From CAVUCH01 sp963739995 (GTDB lineage Bacteria; Acidobacteriota; Vicinamibacteria; Vicinamibacterales; JAENWD01), in the NCBI GenBank assembly GCA_963739995.1, contig CAVUCH010000020.1:98205-162204 (forward strand): 64,000 bases of DNA, in the 5' to 3' direction. A model generated the notes under the pieces. That model saw nothing but the letters and a program-made list of their open reading frames with translations. It searched no databases and was not told the DNA's origin. This document shows, in pieces, positions 52,427 through 62,756 of the stretch. How positions within the stretch are numbered: the first letter of the stretch is position 1; every line of letters starts with the position of its first letter. The position numbers and the translations under genes were made by a program.

Positions 52427-52849
52427 CTAAACCGCGCGGCGACGATTCACGCCATGTGGCGCCTTGCGAACGCGCCGCTCGGCACCTGGGGGGCAGAGCG
52501 TGCGCACTGTACGAACGAACCCATCGAGCTCGACCGGTTTTTCGACCACTGCGTCCAACCCAAGTCGTTCGGCACCGCGGACGAGGCCGGCCGCCGCCGT
52601 GACCATCACCACCGGCACACGACCGAGCAGCGGGTGCGCCCGCATCGCGGTGACACAATCGCTGCCCGTCATGCGCGGCATCATCTGGTCCATCACGATC
52701 AGATCCGGCGCATCCTGCTCCGCAAGTGCCAACGCCTCCACGCCGTCACGCGCAGGAGCGACGTCGTACCCCTGTTCGGCTAGAACCAGCGACAGAAGAA
52801 ACCGGGTGTCGGGGTCGTCCTCTGCCAGCAGCACGCGCTTCTTCGTCAT
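52427..52849 (-). CDS. CheY-like response regulator receiver
   Basis: 140 aa receiver domain. Acidic pocket AEDDPD, phosphoacceptor Asp in LIVMDQMMPRMTG, Thr in VVMVTAAAG and Lys in VVEKPVELDGF. A basic tail of about 18 residues (ERRVRKAPHGVNRRRAV) follows. Start ATG 52849 is chosen over longer in-frame starts because the family begins there (MTKKRVLLAEDDPDT). Single-domain regulator, partner kinase unknown. Confidence 0.88.
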   Translation of the reverse strand: MTKKRVLLAEDDPDTRFLLSLVLAEQGYDVAPARDGVEALALAEQDAPDLIVMDQMMPRMTGSDCVTAMRAHPLLGRVPVVMVTAAAGLVRGAERLGLDAVVEKPVELDGFVRTVRTLCPPGAERRVRKAPHGVNRRRAV

Positions 52850-52922
52850 ATGTCGCGAGTCTCTCCGGTTCGTTATCCGAGACACGTGCCAACCGGCAAC
52901 CTGATGTGGAGACACGCGACGC

Positions 52923-53681
52923 TCAAGATGCGGCGATGATCGGCCCTTCCGGTACATGACTGACGTGGGCACACCAGAGGCGTTCCACCTGCCGTACCCA
53001 CACGAAGGAGCAGACCTGCCGCATGGGGTTGAAGAAGAAGAACGACTCGAGGCAGGTTTCCAGATCGGTGGCGGCTTTGATGACACCCGTGCGGTACATC
53101 TCCAAGCCATCGGCGCGCGCGGCTCCCGGGCGCCGCAGGCTTCGCGCATAGCGCGCGTGGAGCTCGCGGCTCAGGCGACGAACAGCCCCGTCATCACCGT
53201 CGATCTGCGCGAGGAGGGCTCCCGTGAGCCTGATGCCCATCCTCGACGGCGCGTCGATCCCTGATTCCTCGAGCACCGTGGCGAGCATGCGAGCGGCGCG
53301 GGCGGCCGCCGATCCCAGCAGGAGCGCACGCACGCGGGCGAGTTGCGCCTCGTGCCCGCCGTTGACGGCGACGGTGACCGACCGCTCCCCGCGCGTGACG
53401 ACGACGGCCACGTGCGTGGCGGCGATGGCCACCACGTCCCGGCCGCACCGGATCGTCACGTCGGTGCTGCCGTCGGGCCTCACCGTCTTCTCCACATCGA
53501 ACGCGGCGCCTGCCGCCCTCAGCCGGACGCCGCCGCAATCGCGATCGCGTGTCAGCGTGTAGGTGACCTCGGGACCGGGGTGGTGCGTTGGCGGCACGTC
53601 GGCGCCTCCGACCGGGCTCCACTCGCGGGACGCGGCCAACGCTGTTCCCGACCATCCGGTCAGCAGCACGGTCATCACCAT
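52923..53681 (-). CDS. Secreted protein of unknown function
   Basis: 252 aa, no family recognised. Signal peptide 1-17 (MTVLLTGWSGTALA) then a beta-rich part (EVTYTLTRDRDCGGVRLRAAG; DVTIRCGRDVVAIAATHVAV) and a helical part (about 110-200). A Phe-rich patch (CLESFFFFNPMRQVC) near the end stands out. ATG 53681 has GGAGG seven bases upstream. It lies 74 bases downstream of the receiver gene start and just after the AAA+ activator gene, which is read the same way. Confidence 0.7.
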   Translation of the reverse strand: MVMTVLLTGWSGTALAASREWSPVGGADVPPTHHPGPEVTYTLTRDRDCGGVRLRAAGAAFDVEKTVRPDGSTDVTIRCGRDVVAIAATHVAVVVTRGERSVTVAVNGGHEAQLARVRALLLGSAAARAARMLATVLEESGIDAPSRMGIRLTGALLAQIDGDDGAVRRLSRELHARYARSLRRPGAARADGLEMYRTGVIKAATDLETCLESFFFFNPMRQVCSFVWVRQVERLWCAHVSHVPEGPIIAAS

Positions 53682-53770
53682 GCCTGGCCTCCTTCTCGAC
53701 AACACACGGCGGCTCGCGGCCCGGCGACCGCTCCGGACCGCGTCAATTTCTTACGGTGCAAGAGCACTGT

Positions 53771-55255
53771 TCACGATTCGACCGCGACGCGGTCGTCCGG
53801 GTTCTCTGGTTCGCTGCCCGCCGGCCACGCCGCGAGGGGCACACGCTCAGGACCTCCGGGCCGCTCGCGATACTCGAGGTACGCCTGGAGCGTGTGATAG
53901 CTGATGCCGAGCACCTCGCACGCCCTCCGCTTGTTGTCGCCACAGCGCTGCAGCACCAGGCGTGCGTATCGACTACCCCAGGCCCTCATCGTGTCGTCTC
54001 GCGTGAGCGAGGGCAGCAGCACGTCCTCGTAATCGCCGCGCAGGCCCGGTGGGAGATCGTCGAGTTCCACACGCTCCTGCGAGGCCAGCGCGAGGATGTT
54101 CTCGACAACCCGCTGGAGCTCGCGGACGTTGCCTGGCCACTCGTAGCTCCGAAGCGCGTCCTTCACGGATGCCGAGAGCTCGAGCCGTCGCGTCTGGCGA
54201 TGCCGCTCCAGGAAGTATTCCGCAAGCTCCACGATGTCCGCCTGGCGGGCGCGGAGCGGCGGCACGCAGATCTCGACACCACCCAACCGGTAATACAGGT
54301 CGGATCGGAACAGGCCCCTTGCGACCATCTCGCAGAGGCTCCGGTTGGTCGCTGCGATGATCCGCAGGTCCACGCGGTGCGAGCCGTTGCCACCGACACG
54401 TTCCACCGCGAGGTCCTGGATCGCCCGCAGCAGCTTGGCCTGTGCGGAGGCGGAGAGGTCGGCGACTTCATCGAGGAAGAGCGTGCCTCCGTCGGCGTGC
54501 TCGAACTTCCCGCGCCGGCCCCGGACGCCCGTCGCCGTGCGCTCCTCGATGCCGAACAACTCCGCCTCGAGCAGCGTCTCGACGAGCGCGGCGCAGTTGA
54601 TCGCGACAAAGGGGCCCGCACGACGATGGCTCAACTCGTGGACCTGGCGTGCGACGAGCTCCTTTCCCGTCCCGCTCTCGCCCTCTATGAGCACGGTGAA
54701 ATCGGTTGCCGCGACGCGCTCGATCTTGTGGCGCAGCACGCGCATCGCGGGCGTCGAGCCGATGAGCGGCGCCGCCCCGTCCGGCCACCGCGCGGGTATG
54801 TCGGCCCTGGCCGGTGCGGCGGCGGTCGGCGGGGTCGGCGCCGACCCGCGTACGACCTGCCGCGCACGCTCGATTTCGAGAAGCAGACCCGCGACGAGCC
54901 CGGCCCCGTGCAGCACCTGCAGCTCCCATGGCGCGAACGTCCGGCCCGGGGCGCTCACCGCTTCGAGCACCATCGCCCCCGTCCCCTCCGCCGGCACCGG
55001 CACGGTAATCGCCCGCGCACCCGTCGAGACGCCGATCGATGCGAACCCCGCGGGGGCATCCACGAGGCGCAGGTGCTCGGCGCTGACCAACCGCCGTGTC
55101 ACCTCCTCGAAGATGGGCCGCAACTGTGCGCCGGGGCGCCGCAGCGCGGGGGTGAGCGACGCCAGCAGGCCGTCGAGCCCCGCGCGGCGATCCCGCTGGC
55201 GGGCGTGGGCAGCCGGCAGGCCGAAGCTCCCGGGCGGGGTCGAAGCAGGTGACAT
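53771..55255 (-). CDS. Sigma54-type AAA+ transcriptional activator, degenerate GAFTGA
   Basis: 494 aa, NtrC-family layout: an N-terminal GAF-like domain (about 30-135), the AAA+ core (about 165-395) and a Fis-type helix-turn-helix (about 430-475, NKRRACEVLGISYHTLQAYL). Walker A is GESGTGKELVAR, Walker B GGTLFLDEVADL, and the sensor II region is EWPGNVREL. The loop that should contact sigma54 is IEERTATGVRGRRG rather than a canonical GAFTGA, so sigma54 activation may be lost and the protein may regulate sigma70 promoters. No binding site or target gene could be named. Confidence 0.88.
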   Translation of the reverse strand: MSPASTPPGSFGLPAAHARQRDRRAGLDGLLASLTPALRRPGAQLRPIFEEVTRRLVSAEHLRLVDAPAGFASIGVSTGARAITVPVPAEGTGAMVLEAVSAPGRTFAPWELQVLHGAGLVAGLLLEIERARQVVRGSAPTPPTAAAPARADIPARWPDGAAPLIGSTPAMRVLRHKIERVAATDFTVLIEGESGTGKELVARQVHELSHRRAGPFVAINCAALVETLLEAELFGIEERTATGVRGRRGKFEHADGGTLFLDEVADLSASAQAKLLRAIQDLAVERVGGNGSHRVDLRIIAATNRSLCEMVARGLFRSDLYYRLGGVEICVPPLRARQADIVELAEYFLERHRQTRRLELSASVKDALRSYEWPGNVRELQRVVENILALASQERVELDDLPPGLRGDYEDVLLPSLTRDDTMRAWGSRYARLVLQRCGDNKRRACEVLGISYHTLQAYLEYRERPGGPERVPLAAWPAGSEPENPDDRVAVES

Positions 55256-55529
55256 CGGGCCCTCCTCATCTCACGTCTGTCGTGGACACGCGATGTCGGG
55301 GGGATTACAAGGGGGGTGCCAGGTATGGCTGGGGTGAAATCAGGCGTAAAGGCGGCTGGATGCGTGCGCCAGTGCCGGCTGCGCCGGTCCTCACGGGTAG
55401 TGTCTGCCCGCAAACACCTGACTCGCCGGCGTTGTCGGGCAATCGCTACCCGCGATGATCCCACGATGACGCCAGAAGGCTGGGTCGACTACGAGGTCAG
55501 GTGCGAGCCAATCGGCGACCTGTTCCGGC

Positions 55530-55587
55530 TTCAAGGGCGGACGTCATTCGATGTGGCGTTCAAGGGCGGACGTCATTCGATGTGGCG
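55530..55587. repeat. Perfect 29-bp tandem repeat, two copies
   Basis: The unit starting TTCAAGGGCGGACGTCATTC and ending GATGTGGCG is repeated exactly at 55530-55558 and 55559-55587. The GACGTCA...GATGTGGCG core resembles the direct repeat at 29523-29556, so it may be part of the same repeat family. Confidence 0.85.
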
Positions 55588-55738
55588 TTCGGGTTTGGGG
55601 CCGCAGGTGTTCGTCACGACCTCGTCACCCGCTTGGGCGTTCCCGCCTCGCCACGCCTCGAGGAGCTCTGAGATTCTTCCTGCCACGTCTGGTCAACCAA
55701 GAGCACATCGCCCGGATGGGGCCCGAAAGCACCGGTAG

Positions 55739-55744
55739 TATACT
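55739..55744 (+). promoter_or_regulatory. TATACT -10 box of kinase gene 1
   Basis: GTATACTC lies 37 bases before the kinase start. The same TATACT occurs before kinase 2 (59696-59701) and before the ECF sigma gene (63391-63396, minus strand). The -35 regions are poor, which hints at an alternative sigma factor. Confidence 0.45.
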
Positions 55745-55780
55745 CAGCGCGCCCAAGCCCAACCAGGAATTCGGCAGCGG

Positions 55781-58773
55781 ATGGTTGATCCCGACGTCCT
55801 CCACGAGCTATTCGACCGGGCGGTCAGTCTGCCCCCGAGGACCGCGCCGCCTTCTTGGCGCGGGTGTGTGGGGAAGACGCGGCGCTGCGGCAGCAGGTGG
55901 AACGGCTGCTCGCCGCCGATGCGCAGCACGCCACCGTCTTCGAGACTGCGCATCCCCCGAGCGACCCATCTGACGCGTCGCCACCGGGGCCCGACACGGT
56001 TCGCCTGTCGCTGAAGGAGGGCGCCCGACTGGGCCGGTATCAAATCCTCACTGCACTCGGCGCAGGCGGCATGGGCGAGGTCTACAAGGCACGCGACATC
56101 CGGTTGGATCGGACGGTTGCGCTCAAGATCCTCTCGCGCGACCTTACCAGCGACTCCGCCGCCCGTCAGCGATTCGAGCGCGAGGCCCGTGCAGTCGCGG
56201 CGCTGTCGCATCGGCATATCTGTCCCGTATTCGACATTGGGCAGCAGGACGACGTTGATTTCCTCGTCATGGAATACATGGATGGGGAAACGCTCGCGAG
56301 CCGGCTCGCGCGCGGCAAGCTGCCGCTAGATGAGGTCCTCACGTATGCGGCGCAGATTGCCGAGGCCCTCGACACCGCTCATCAGGCCGGGATCGTCCAT
56401 CGCGACCTGAAGCCGGGCAACGTGATGCTCACCAAAAGCGGGGCGAAGCTGCTCGATTTCGGCCTCGCTAAGCGGCAGCCGCGCCCTGTCACAGGCGAGC
56501 GGACCACGGTGGCGACACAGCCCGTCACGCGCGCGGGTCTGATCCTCGGCACCGTGCAGTACATGGCGCCCGAGCAGCTCGAGGGCAAGCCGGCCGATGC
56601 CCGCACGGACATCTTCGCGTTCGGGGCGGTGCTCTACGAGATGCTCACCGGCCGCCGTGCGTTCGACGGTACGAGCGACGCCTCGCTGATTGGCAACATC
56701 CTCCACGCGGACCCGCCGGCGCCGTCGTCAATCGCGCCAATGGCGCCCAAGCAACTCGATGACCTTGTGCGCCGGTGCCTGGCGAAGACGCCGTCCGACC
56801 GCGTAGCTTCTATGGCGGAGCTGCTCGCACAGCTCGTCGACATCCGAGAGGTGCGGACGCGTGGGCGTACGGGAAGCCGGGTGCGGTGGGCACCGAGCGG
56901 TGTGCAACGTCGCCTTGCGCTCCTTGGTGCAGTGGCGTTGCTCGTCGGCGTCGCAGCCGTGGTTGGGTGGCGCTGGCTCTCGCAGGCAGCGGCGCCCGCA
57001 CCGCAGGCGGAGCGCGCGCCTGTGCAGCGCAACCTGACACGGCTCACCTTCGACGATGGGCTGCAGACGGATCCAACGTTCTCACCAGATGGCAGGTTCA
57101 TCGCGTACGCGTCGGACAAGGGCGGCAACTTCGACATCTGGGTGCAGCCCGTGGCCGGCGGCGATGCCGTGCAGGTGACGAAATCGCCAGCGACCGACAC
57201 CCAGCCGAGCTGGTCACCTGACGGCGGCACGATCGCGTTTCGATCGGAGCGCGATGGCGGCGGCATCTATCTCGTCGCCGCGCTTGGCGGAACGGAGCGA
57301 CTGCTGGTGGAGCAAGGCGTGCACCCATCTTGGTCAAGCGACGGGAACGAAGTCCGATTCATGTCCGATACGTTCACAAATTGGAGCGCGCAGCTCAGCG
57401 CAGTTGCTCTCAGTGGAGAGACCTCGCCGCACGCCATTCTCCCGGGATTCACTGCCCGCGGTAGCTGGCGGTGGATTGGTGGTCATCCCGATGGTCGGAT
57501 CTCATTCCTCGGCAACCACAGCACCTTGGGATTCGGGTTCTTCACGGTGTCCGCGTCTGGCAAAGTCACATCCTCGCGGATAAATACTAAGCCGCTCGAA
57601 ATATTGTTCAAGGGCGGCGACATCGATACTGGCGTATGGGGCATGTATGACCAGCGCTTCCAATGGAACCGCACCGGCACAGCGCTCCTGCTACAGGCTA
57701 GCACCCAAGAGGGGGTCAAGAATCTTTGGAAAGTGCAGGTAGACCCGGCGACCCTCGACTGGACATCGTTTGAGCGGCTGACGACAGGGGCTGGCATGGA
57801 CATGACCGTCGCAATTGCTCCTGACGGCAACCGCGCCGTTTTCAGCACGCAACGCGTGTCGGTGCGCCTCTGGCAATTCCCGTTCGACAAAACAGGGACG
57901 GGTCTCGCCCAGGGACTGGCTCTCACCGATGGGAGCGCCGACGTCCTCAGTTCTAATGTGGCGCGCGACGGTGAAGCCGTCGTCTTTAATCTGAAGCGTC
58001 TGGGAGCCGCCGAGCCAGTATCACTCTGGGCCATGGATCTGGAGTCGCGGCGCTCGCAGCCGCTGGGTACTAACGCGCTGTTTCCTACGTGGTCACCAGA
58101 CCATCAGCAGGTCGCGTATCAAAAGGCCGCCACGGACGAGAAGACGGGAGCATGGATGACGGCGGTTGCGATACAGCGGCTCGGAGGACGGGAGCACTTC
58201 GTCACGCCGTGGGTGACTGGTAAGTCGATCTCGCCAGGTGACTGGTCGCGCGACGGCACTGCTGTCGTCGTGTGTTCGGAAAGACTTGAGACGTGGGCTG
58301 TCGCGGACGCTCCGGTCGCCGCGCCATCACGCATCCTTATGCAGGTACCGAATGCCACTTTGTGGCAGGCAAGATTTTCTCCTAACGGTCGTTGGCTCAC
58401 TTTCGTAGCCGTTCGAGACTCGGGCGTCGCCGACGTGGGAGTCACGACAGCCGACGGATCGCCGGACCGCGAGTGGATGCGAGTTGCGACGGACCATCAG
58501 TGGGTCGACAAACCGCGTTGGGCGGCAGATGGACGCAGACTCTATTTTCTTGCGAACCGCGGCTCCTATCTGAACCTCTGGGCGGTTGACTTCGACCCAC
58601 AAGGGGGCTTTCCTGTGGGAAAGCCGTTCGCGGTAACGCACTTCGACTCGCCAAGCTTCAGAATCAGTCCGGCGGTGGCGTCGTCCGATATTGACATCTC
58701 GAGTCGCCATGCTTTTCTGACATTACACACCGTCACCGGCAACGTCTGGATGCTCGACAACGTCGATCGATGA
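55781..58773 (+). CDS. Ser/Thr protein kinase with PD40 beta-propeller, frameshifted
   Basis: Transmembrane kinase, 997 aa after repair. N-terminal kinase-family leader (VDPDVLHELFDRAVSLPP), kinase domain (about 85-350): Gly loop LGAGGMGEVYKARD, Lys in VALKIL, HRDLKPGNVML catalytic loop, DFGLAK, APEQLEG. A transmembrane helix (about 375-395) leads to a TolB/PD40-type propeller outside, with repeats such as DPTFSPDGRFIAYASDKGG and QPSWSPDGGTIAFRSERDGG. The frame breaks in the C5 run 55832-55836; one extra C gives SLPPEDRAAFLARVCGED as in the paralogue. As written, translation from ATG 55781 fails; an internal GTG at 55855 would lose only the leader. Confidence 0.88.
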
Positions 58774-58904
58774 GAGCAGAAGAGGGTCGGATGCTCGCGT
58801 CGATGACGAATACCGTAGTGACTTCACGCACTGAGTCATTCTGCGGACCACTGAGGGACCTGACGTCTTGCAGCTCCCGTCTCGTAGACGAAGGAACTCA
58901 TTGT

Positions 58905-59582
58905 TCACCGCACCACTATGGTGTAGGTAACCCCTGCCTGGAACGGAAACGCGGGAAACTCGCCCGACGCGTGCAGCGTGTGCGTTCCCCGGCTGAGCGG
59001 CGCGAGAACCAGGAAGTATCCCTTCATCATCGACAGTGTCGGATCGACACCAAAGAGATTGTACGCAGGCAGCGTCACGAGCGCGGTGGTCACGATGTAG
59101 TCTGTAAGATCCGTGACCGTCTCGCCCTTGAACGTCACCTCGACGGTGTTCGGCTCGAAGTTCGTGTCGTTGCACGCCTTCAACTCTTCGAGGGTGCTGC
59201 CGTTCCCTTCGGCCTGCGAGCACTCCATGGCTAGCGCGAGCAGAACGAGGAAGCTGCCTTGCGGAACGTAGCACGTGCTCGTTCCCTCTCCACCCAGGGC
59301 GGCCGGGAGGAACCAGATGCGCCGGTCGAGCGGACTCTGCTCGCAGCGCAATGCGACCAGCGGGTTGACCGACGGTGGCGTTCCGAAGCCCCAGGCCAGC
59401 CACGCCGTCGCGAGCTCGGTCAGTGAGTACCCGTGAGGGGTCGCAGTTGCCGGGAGGAATCCCGGGATGGCTGGAATCGCAGCGGGCGCTGCCTGATCGG
59501 CGGCCGCCACCGTGGGCGGATTGGCAAGACCGACGACAAGGCCGCACGTCAACACATACGACCATATCTTCCGCGTGCTCAT
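58905..59582 (-). CDS. Secreted protein of unknown function between two kinases
   Basis: 225 aa with a signal peptide (about 1-26, ending TVAAADQ). The mature part has four cysteines in the middle (ALRCEQSP, STCYVPQG, MECSQAEG, LKACNDTN) that could form two disulfides, and a beta-rich C-terminus ending TYTIVVR. No family recognised. ATG 59582 has a GGGAGAGA site. It is transcribed against the two kinase genes and could be a ligand or partner for their extracellular propellers; this is only inference from position. Confidence 0.65.
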   Translation of the reverse strand: MSTRKIWSYVLTCGLVVGLANPPTVAAADQAAPAAIPAIPGFLPATATPHGYSLTELATAWLAWGFGTPPSVNPLVALRCEQSPLDRRIWFLPAALGGEGTSTCYVPQGSFLVLLALAMECSQAEGNGSTLEELKACNDTNFEPNTVEVTFKGETVTDLTDYIVTTALVTLPAYNLFGVDPTLSMMKGYFLVLAPLSRGTHTLHASGEFPAFPFQAGVTYTIVVR

Positions 59583-59695
59583 ACGTCTCTCCCTTCCAGG
59601 GCGGCGCCCTGCCGGACGGTCCAAGTCGCCACTTTGCGGCAAGTGCCTCTACTTGGATAGGCGCAGACTCGCGAGCAAGCGGATCAGCGTACGGG

Positions 59696-59701
59696 TATAC
59701 T
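59696..59701 (+). promoter_or_regulatory. TATACT -10 box of kinase gene 2
   Basis: GTATACTC, the same octamer as before kinase 1. It ends only one base before the first possible start (GTG 59703), which argues for the later GTG 59727 as the true start. Confidence 0.45.
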
Positions 59702-59726
59702 CGTGAACCACCCTGAGATCCCCCCA

Positions 59727-62722
59727 GTGGTTGATCCCGTAGCACTGCGCGATCTCTTCGACCGTGCGGTCGAGCTGCCAGAGAGCGAGCGCGCGGTGTT
59801 TTTGCACCGGGCATGCAGCGGCAACGTCGGACTGCGGGAAGAGCTAGAACGCCTGCTGCTCGCGTACGTCCGCGCGGGGTCACTCCTGGGCATGCACGAC
59901 TCGGCCAGCGCGGGCAGTGCTGACGCGCCGATCGACGACACGCCACCCACCATAGAGTCCGGCACCCGGCTGGGCCCCTACGTCATCGTGGCGCCGCTCG
60001 GCGCGGGCGGTATGGGTACCGTGTACGAGGCTCTCGACACCAGGCTCGAACGCACCGTCGCGATCAAGGTCCTGGCGCCGGCGATGACCGCATACCGCGG
60101 CGCGCGACTTCGACTCGAACGCGAGGCCCGGGCCGCCGCCGCGCTGGCTCACCCGCACATCTGCATGCTGCTCGACATCGGCCGGCAGGACGAGGTGGAT
60201 TACCTCGTGCTCGAGCACCTGCATGGCGAAACGCTGGCGACGCGTCTCCGTCGTGGGACGCTGCCCCTTCGCGACGCCCTGTCGTATGCGATCGATATCG
60301 CAGACGCCCTCGATGCCGCACACCGCGCGGGGATCGTCCACCGCGATCTGAAGCCTGCGAACGTGATGTTGACGAAATCTGGCGCAACTCTCCTGGATTT
60401 CGGCCTGGCGAAGCGCGACGACGCTATCGTCAGTGGGGACCTCGGTTCGCTGCAATCTCGCACGGCCACCTTGCCCGGGACCATCCTCGGAACGCTTCAC
60501 TACATGGCGCCCGAACAGTTCGAGGGCAAGGCCGTCGATGCACGCGCCGATGTGTTTGCCTTCGGGGCCATGCTCTACGAGATGCTACGGCTGCCGGGCG
60601 GTCGATGCTCCGCGCAGGGCTATCAGTGACAGCATCTTGCAGCCCGAATCGACCCCAATCTCGTCGAGCGACGCGGTCGTGCGGTCGATGCTGGAGGACC
60701 TTCTGCGACGGTGCCTAGAGAAGGATCCGAGCGCACGCAACCTCCCGATGAGCGAGGTTCGCGCACGGCTCCTCTCCGTCCATGATCTGGTCGGGCGCGC
60801 GAGCGATCGGTGGAACTTCCGGCGTCCCAGTAATCAGGCGCTCATATCGATCGCTGTCGGGCTGCTGGCGGTGACCAGCGTCACTCTGAGCTGGCGCGCC
60901 GTACAGGGCGTTTTTCGCACGAGTCCACCGGTCGACGGTGTACCCGTGCAGCGCGAGCTGTCCCGGATCACCTTCGACGCGGGATTTCAGACCGACCCGA
61001 CCTTCTCGCCGGACGGGCGTTTCGTCGCCTTTGCGTCGGACAAGGGCGGCGACTTTGACATCTGGGTGCAGCCGCTGGCTGGCGGCAATGCCGTGCAGAT
61101 AACCCGATCGCCGGCAGCCGACAGGCAACCGAGCTGGTCACCTGACGGCAGGACACTCGTATTCCGGTCGGAGCGGGACGGCGGCGGCCTGTACCTCGTG
61201 CCGGCGCTTGGCGGGCCGGAGCGACGTTTGACCGACTTCGGCGTGCACCCATCGTGGTCCGCCGAGGGCACGCAGATTCGGTTTCGGGCGCATCAGCTCG
61301 GCCCGGGAGGGTCGGCGCTGTACACCGTATCGCTGAGAGGCGAACGGCCCCGGCCAGTCCTGCCCGAGTTCACGGCGCGGGGCCGATGGAAATGGATAGA
61401 GACGCATCCCGGTGGGCGGGTTTCGTTCCTCGGACTGCATGCCGAGCGCGGCTTCGGCTTCTTCACCGTCGGCGCTGACGGCTCCGTCACCGACTCCAAG
61501 ATCATGCCTCGCCTGCCAGCCGCACTGAGCGACCTAGTGCATAGCGGGAGCCGCTTCGTGTGGAACCGGGCGGGAGACACGCTGCTGCTCGCCGCAGAGA
61601 CGAATACCGGCATTCTGGATCTCTGGCGAGTGCGCGTCAAACGATCCACGCTCGAGTGGTCAGCTGTCGAGCGCCTCACCACGAGTGCGGGGAGCGAACT
61701 GGCGCCGGCGCTATCGCGCGACGAGCGGCGGCTGGCGTTCAGCACCGCACAGATATCAGATCGCTTGTGGCGGTTCACGCTGGATCGAACGCGCCATCGG
61801 CTATCCAACGGGGAGCCGCTTACGACCGATGCATTCGGGGCCATTGCATCGGAAATCACGAGCGACGGCGGGACCGCTGTGCACACCGTCATACGTTCGG
61901 GTCGGGAACTTGGCGCCGCTGCCCCTGGAATGGGAACGCTCGGTCTGTGGGTGACGGACCTCGCGACACGCAGGTCAGTCCCGTTCGTCGAAGGTGCGCA
62001 GAGTCCTGTATGGTCGCGCGACGGGCGGCGCGTCGCGTACACCAAGCTGCGTATCGATACGATCGACCACACCACAGGGTCACAGCTCACGGCGCTTGCT
62101 GTTGCGCGGAAAGGCGGCAATGAGCAAGTCGTCTCTGCATGGATGCGCGAGTCCATCGTGTTCAACGTCGCGACCGACTGGCTCCCGGACGGATCCGGCC
62201 TGCTGGCGTGCGATGGCAGACGGCTCATGGCGTGGCCGATTTCGACTGCTGCCGTCGCAGAGCCGTCGCGGATTGTCCTCGAGCGGCCCGATACGCGGAT
62301 TCGGCAGGCCAGGGTACTCACCAAATGGCCGCTGGCTGGCGTTCATCGCCGGCACGAACCGCGCCGATGAGCTGAGCTTGGAGGTGGCGCCCGCCGACGG
62401 TCGGCCACAACGCGGGTCGATCGCCGTCGCTACAAACCATCAGCGGGTCTACGCTCTGGCCTGGGGGCCGGATGGAACGACGCTCTACTTTCTCACGAGC
62501 CCGGCGGGATCGTTCATCAGCGTATGGGGAGTTCGATTCGAGCCCGAGCGGGGACATCCGATTGGCGAGCCATTTTCCGTTGCCGATTTCGATTCGCCAA
62601 GCTTCACGATCTCACCCGCCGGCGTATGGTGGCCGACCCTGGGAGTCACCAATCGTTCGGTGTTTGTGACGATGCAGACCCTGACGGGCAATATCTGGAT
62701 GCTGGATGATGTGAACCGGTGA
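59727..62722 (+). CDS. Ser/Thr protein kinase with PD40 beta-propeller, two frameshifts
   Basis: Paralogue of the kinase at 55781. From GTG 59727 (VDPVALRDLFDRAVELPESER): kinase domain with LGAGGMGTVYEALD, HRDLKPANVMLTKSG, DFGLAK and APEQFEGK, one transmembrane helix (about nt 60838-60895), then a PD40/TolB propeller ending GNIWMLDDVNR. The first break lies at about 60585-60590, inside subdomain IX (YEML, then GCRAVDAPRRAISDS). The second is in the G3 run 62312-62314 (RQAR, then YSPNGRWLAFIAG). If both are one-base insertions the repaired product is 997 aa, the same length as kinase 1. As written, three open pieces result: kinase lobe, propeller body and C-terminal propeller blades. Confidence 0.85.
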
Positions 62723-62756
62723 CGTCGCTCGTCCCTGAGATGATGATCGAGCGCGT

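Larger units (their letters stand above)
55256..55780. other. Intergenic region with tandem repeat and kinase promoter
   Basis: 525 bases without a convincing gene. It contains a perfect 29-bp tandem duplication (55530-55587) and a TATACT box (55739-55744) for the kinase gene. Several short frames are open but Arg/Ser-rich and unsupported. Confidence 0.5.

Noticed and set aside
55530..55587. CRISPR array
   Set aside because: Only two adjacent copies without spacers and no cas genes.
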